A DNA stretch of 40,538 bases from contig NW_005179249.1 of assembly GCF_000350225.1 (NCBI RefSeq), positions 491,260 through 531,797 of the forward strand, read 5' to 3'. Positions 38,959-40,538 of this stretch are shown here, piece after piece. The translations under genes were made by a program, and so were the position numbers. This DNA is from Chondrus crispus. Its lineage: Eukaryota > Rhodophyta > Florideophyceae > Gigartinales > Gigartinaceae. Numbering within the stretch: position 1 is the first letter of the stretch; the number at the start of each line of letters is the position of its first letter. The notes under the pieces are model-generated. The model made no database searches, had not been told where the DNA came from, and saw only the letters and a list, made by a program, of their open reading frames with translations.

Positions 38959-39084
38959 TAGCGCATGTGCAATGCGGTGGAGGAGGAAGTCGGACAAATA
39001 AAGAAGGCGCAGGCTGTGTCGCAAAAAGTGTGTTTTTTTTTTTTTTCCCGTCAGAAGTCGGTGATTTTGTTTTAGTTTATGTTT
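37415..39084. other. Spacer upstream of the SNARE gene
   Basis: No gene is recognised in 1.67 kb. TATATA-like boxes occur at about 37696, 37812 and 38057. TACTGTA is at 37748. A GA microsatellite (38924-38958) and a T-run (about 39032-39046) lie near the right end. Overlapping frames on both strands show no family motif. Confidence 0.45.
38924..38958. repeat. (GA)n microsatellite
   Basis: A GA dinucleotide run of about 35 bases, interrupted once by AAA at 38938-38940. Confidence 0.95.
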
Positions 39085-40538
39085 TTACATTGCAGCAGCG
39101 GGTCTGCGGGCTGGCGGCTCCTGACGAGGCATGGGATCCTGTGGTGGTGCCAAGGAGGAGTTGGGCAAGCGAATATATAGGGCCTCGACGACTGCGGGCC
39201 ATTCCCTTTGGAAGCGATCGCGAATTTCTGTGCACAGCGGAATGTGCGAGTTTCTGCTGCTATACAAGCTGGACAGGCGCTTGAAGGAGACCGAGGTGCG
39301 GATGTGGTCTTCTTCGCGAATGGTGACAATGATTTTGATTTTTCTGTCGATGCGGCGCCCGCCGAGCGGCACGCGCATGGTACGTAACCTGAGCACGGGG
39401 TTGACGTCGTGGGGGTCTGTAGGGTAGCGAGATACGCGGCATCCCATCTCGCGGAGGAGTGTTTCCAAAGTGGCGGCGCATTGCTTGGCCGTCATACTAG
39501 TGCTAAATCCGAGGGTGGTGTTGGTGTTGCTGTTGTGGCGAGCGCCTGCACTCGAGGATGTGTCCAGCGAGGCGGCCTCATCTGAGGTAGTGCTGGTCTT
39601 GTCGACAGGTTGTTTTGAGGCGGGGGAATGAGAGGTGGGGTGGAGCAAAATGATCATGGATGGGTCGTTGCTATCGTCGCTGTTGATGGTGGCCTTGAGA
39701 TGCTCGCTCTTGCGCACAAGGCCCTCGCCGCTCTTGATGACAGTGCGGAACGCCCTGCTCATATTTGCGCTCTTCCGCAACCTTCCTTTCGACGAATCGA
39801 TGGCTTTCGTAATATGGCGGATAGTAGCCTCCTCGTCGTCCCCCGGGTGGTGGTGGTGGTGGTCGTCGTCGCCGTTCTCGGTGTGATCGTGCTGATGGGT
39901 GGTGGTGGTGGTGGGAGTAGTAGAGATGCGGTTAAGGTGCGGAGTAGATTGGTGGTGGGGCTCGATAGACGAGCCCTTCAAGTAGGCATTGATATCGCGC
40001 AGGGTATCATCATCATGATGATGCTTGGAGACGGTGTCAAGGTCGGCGGCGAGGACGGGGTCGTTGTTCGGGGTGAGGACGAAATCCAAATCCCTGACAA
40101 AGTCACCCCTCCTCCTGCCGAAGACATCCTCCTCGGCGACGGCGTTGGGGCGGTCCGGCAAGCGCTCGCCGATCTCGACGAGCGAGTCGGACTCTGAGAC
40201 CTCGTAATCCGAGCAGGCGTACGACGAGTGCCTCTTCCTCCTGATGCGGTCGACCCTCCTGGCGCCGAACTTGGTCCAGAGAATGTCGTCCGTGGCGGAC
40301 CTGGGCGAGAGGGAGGCGCTGCCGGTGCTCGACCAGATGCGGCTGGAGGAGGAGTCCGCAAAGCTCATGGAGCTAGGGGTGCGGGAGATGTTATGTGGGT
40401 CGTGCGGGTGTCGGATGCGTTCGCGGGCGCGGTCACGGTCGCGCAGACCGCCCATCGAGAGCCTGCGCAGCGTCTGCGACGAGGAGATGCGGCGCAGGAG
40501 CGGGCGCTGTCGCGGGAGCGGGAGGGGAGTTGGAGCGG
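39085..40538 (-). CDS. KA1-like domain protein, 5'-partial at window edge
   Basis: An ATG at 40455 begins a frame of 456 codons, but the frame stays open to the window edge (reading RRISSSQTLRRLSMGG across that ATG), so the gene probably extends beyond. Most of the visible part is disordered: Ser/Arg-rich, then Asp/His-rich with a run of five His, then Ser/Thr-rich. The last 140 or so residues are compact. There LETLLREMGCRV, KIKIIVTI and SVSFKRLSS correspond in order to the KA1 (kinase-associated 1) domain of MARK/KIN1/SNF1-type kinases, which binds acidic lipids or autoinhibits. This match is from memory and moderate. If right, a kinase domain may lie outside the window upstream. No kinase motif is seen inside it. 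The Arg-x-x-Ser runs near the edge could be phosphorylation sites. Confidence 0.65.
   Translation of the reverse strand, partial: APTPLPLPRQRPLLRRISSSQTLRRLSMGGLRDRDRARERIRHPHDPHNISRTPSSMSFADSSSSRIWSSTGSASLSPRSATDDILWTKFGARRVDRIRRKRHSSYACSDYEVSESDSLVEIGERLPDRPNAVAEEDVFGRRRGDFVRDLDFVLTPNNDPVLAADLDTVSKHHHDDDTLRDINAYLKGSSIEPHHQSTPHLNRISTTPTTTTTHQHDHTENGDDDHHHHHPGDDEEATIRHITKAIDSSKGRLRKSANMSRAFRTVIKSGEGLVRKSEHLKATINSDDSNDPSMIILLHPTSHSPASKQPVDKTSTTSDEAASLDTSSSAGARHNSNTNTTLGFSTSMTAKQCAATLETLLREMGCRVSRYPTDPHDVNPVLRLRTMRVPLGGRRIDRKIKIIVTIREEDHIRTSVSFKRLSSLYSSRNSHIPLCTEIRDRFQREWPAVVEALYIRLPNSSLAPPQDPMPRQEPPARRPAAAM

Noticed and set aside
39840..39880. GGT/GTC trinucleotide repeat as a non-coding microsatellite
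   Set aside because: It lies within the KA1-like gene and encodes its His/Asp-rich stretch in frame, so it is described there.

Overview
The window looks like nuclear DNA of a unicellular photosynthetic eukaryote, most likely a red alga of the Porphyridium type. This is an inference, not proven by any marker here. In favour are eukaryotic housekeeping genes (RNA polymerase I large subunit, exosome subunit, class I histone deacetylase, PRP17, profilin, a SNARE), two proteins with plastid-type leaders, a WD-repeat protein of a plant/algal type, mixed base composition, and mostly intronless long genes with short GT-AG introns in a few small ones. No tRNA, rRNA, CRISPR array, virus or toxin gene was seen.

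Layout. 0.2-6.4 kb: two single-exon genes on the minus strand, a UFD2-type ubiquitin E4 ligase and a five-finger C2H2 protein with an unrecognised N-terminal domain. 6.4-10.7 kb: a gene-poor stretch with a small non-autonomous DNA transposon (8148-8360), a short tandem repeat and a patch dense in ACTGT/ACAGT. 10.7-13.9 kb: an unrecognised basic, Ser/Pro-rich protein converging on a plant-type WD-repeat gene. 13.9-15.0 kb: spacer with a near-perfect 61-bp inverted repeat and two other repeats. 15.0-17.8 kb: cytochrome b5 (one intron) and a class I histone deacetylase (two introns and a 17-nt microexon). 19.3-21.6 kb: a four-exon profilin and a three-exon acidic/basic protein, both assembled here by hand from splice signals. 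22.6-24.4 kb: exosome subunit RRP43/EXOSC8 and a GT25 glycosyltransferase whose stop codons overlap tail to tail. 25.1-32.8 kb: a plastid-type S4-domain protein divergent from the 1686-residue RNA polymerase I large subunit, which converges on the splicing factor PRP17. 34.9-37.4 kb: a plastid-type EamA transporter and a longin SNARE with Gln at the ionic zero layer. 39.1 kb to the edge: a 5'-partial protein with a KA1-like C-terminus.

The genes do not form one pathway. Several concern RNA synthesis and processing (RNA polymerase I, exosome, PRP17, S4 protein, perhaps the three-exon gene), which may be chance. The observations most worth following are the long hairpin at 14446-14601, the R-to-Q change in the SNARE, the transposon, and a short palindrome-like word (TACTGTA/TACAGTA) that I found 18 times between genes and not within them. 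I did not find a convincing new multi-gene system.
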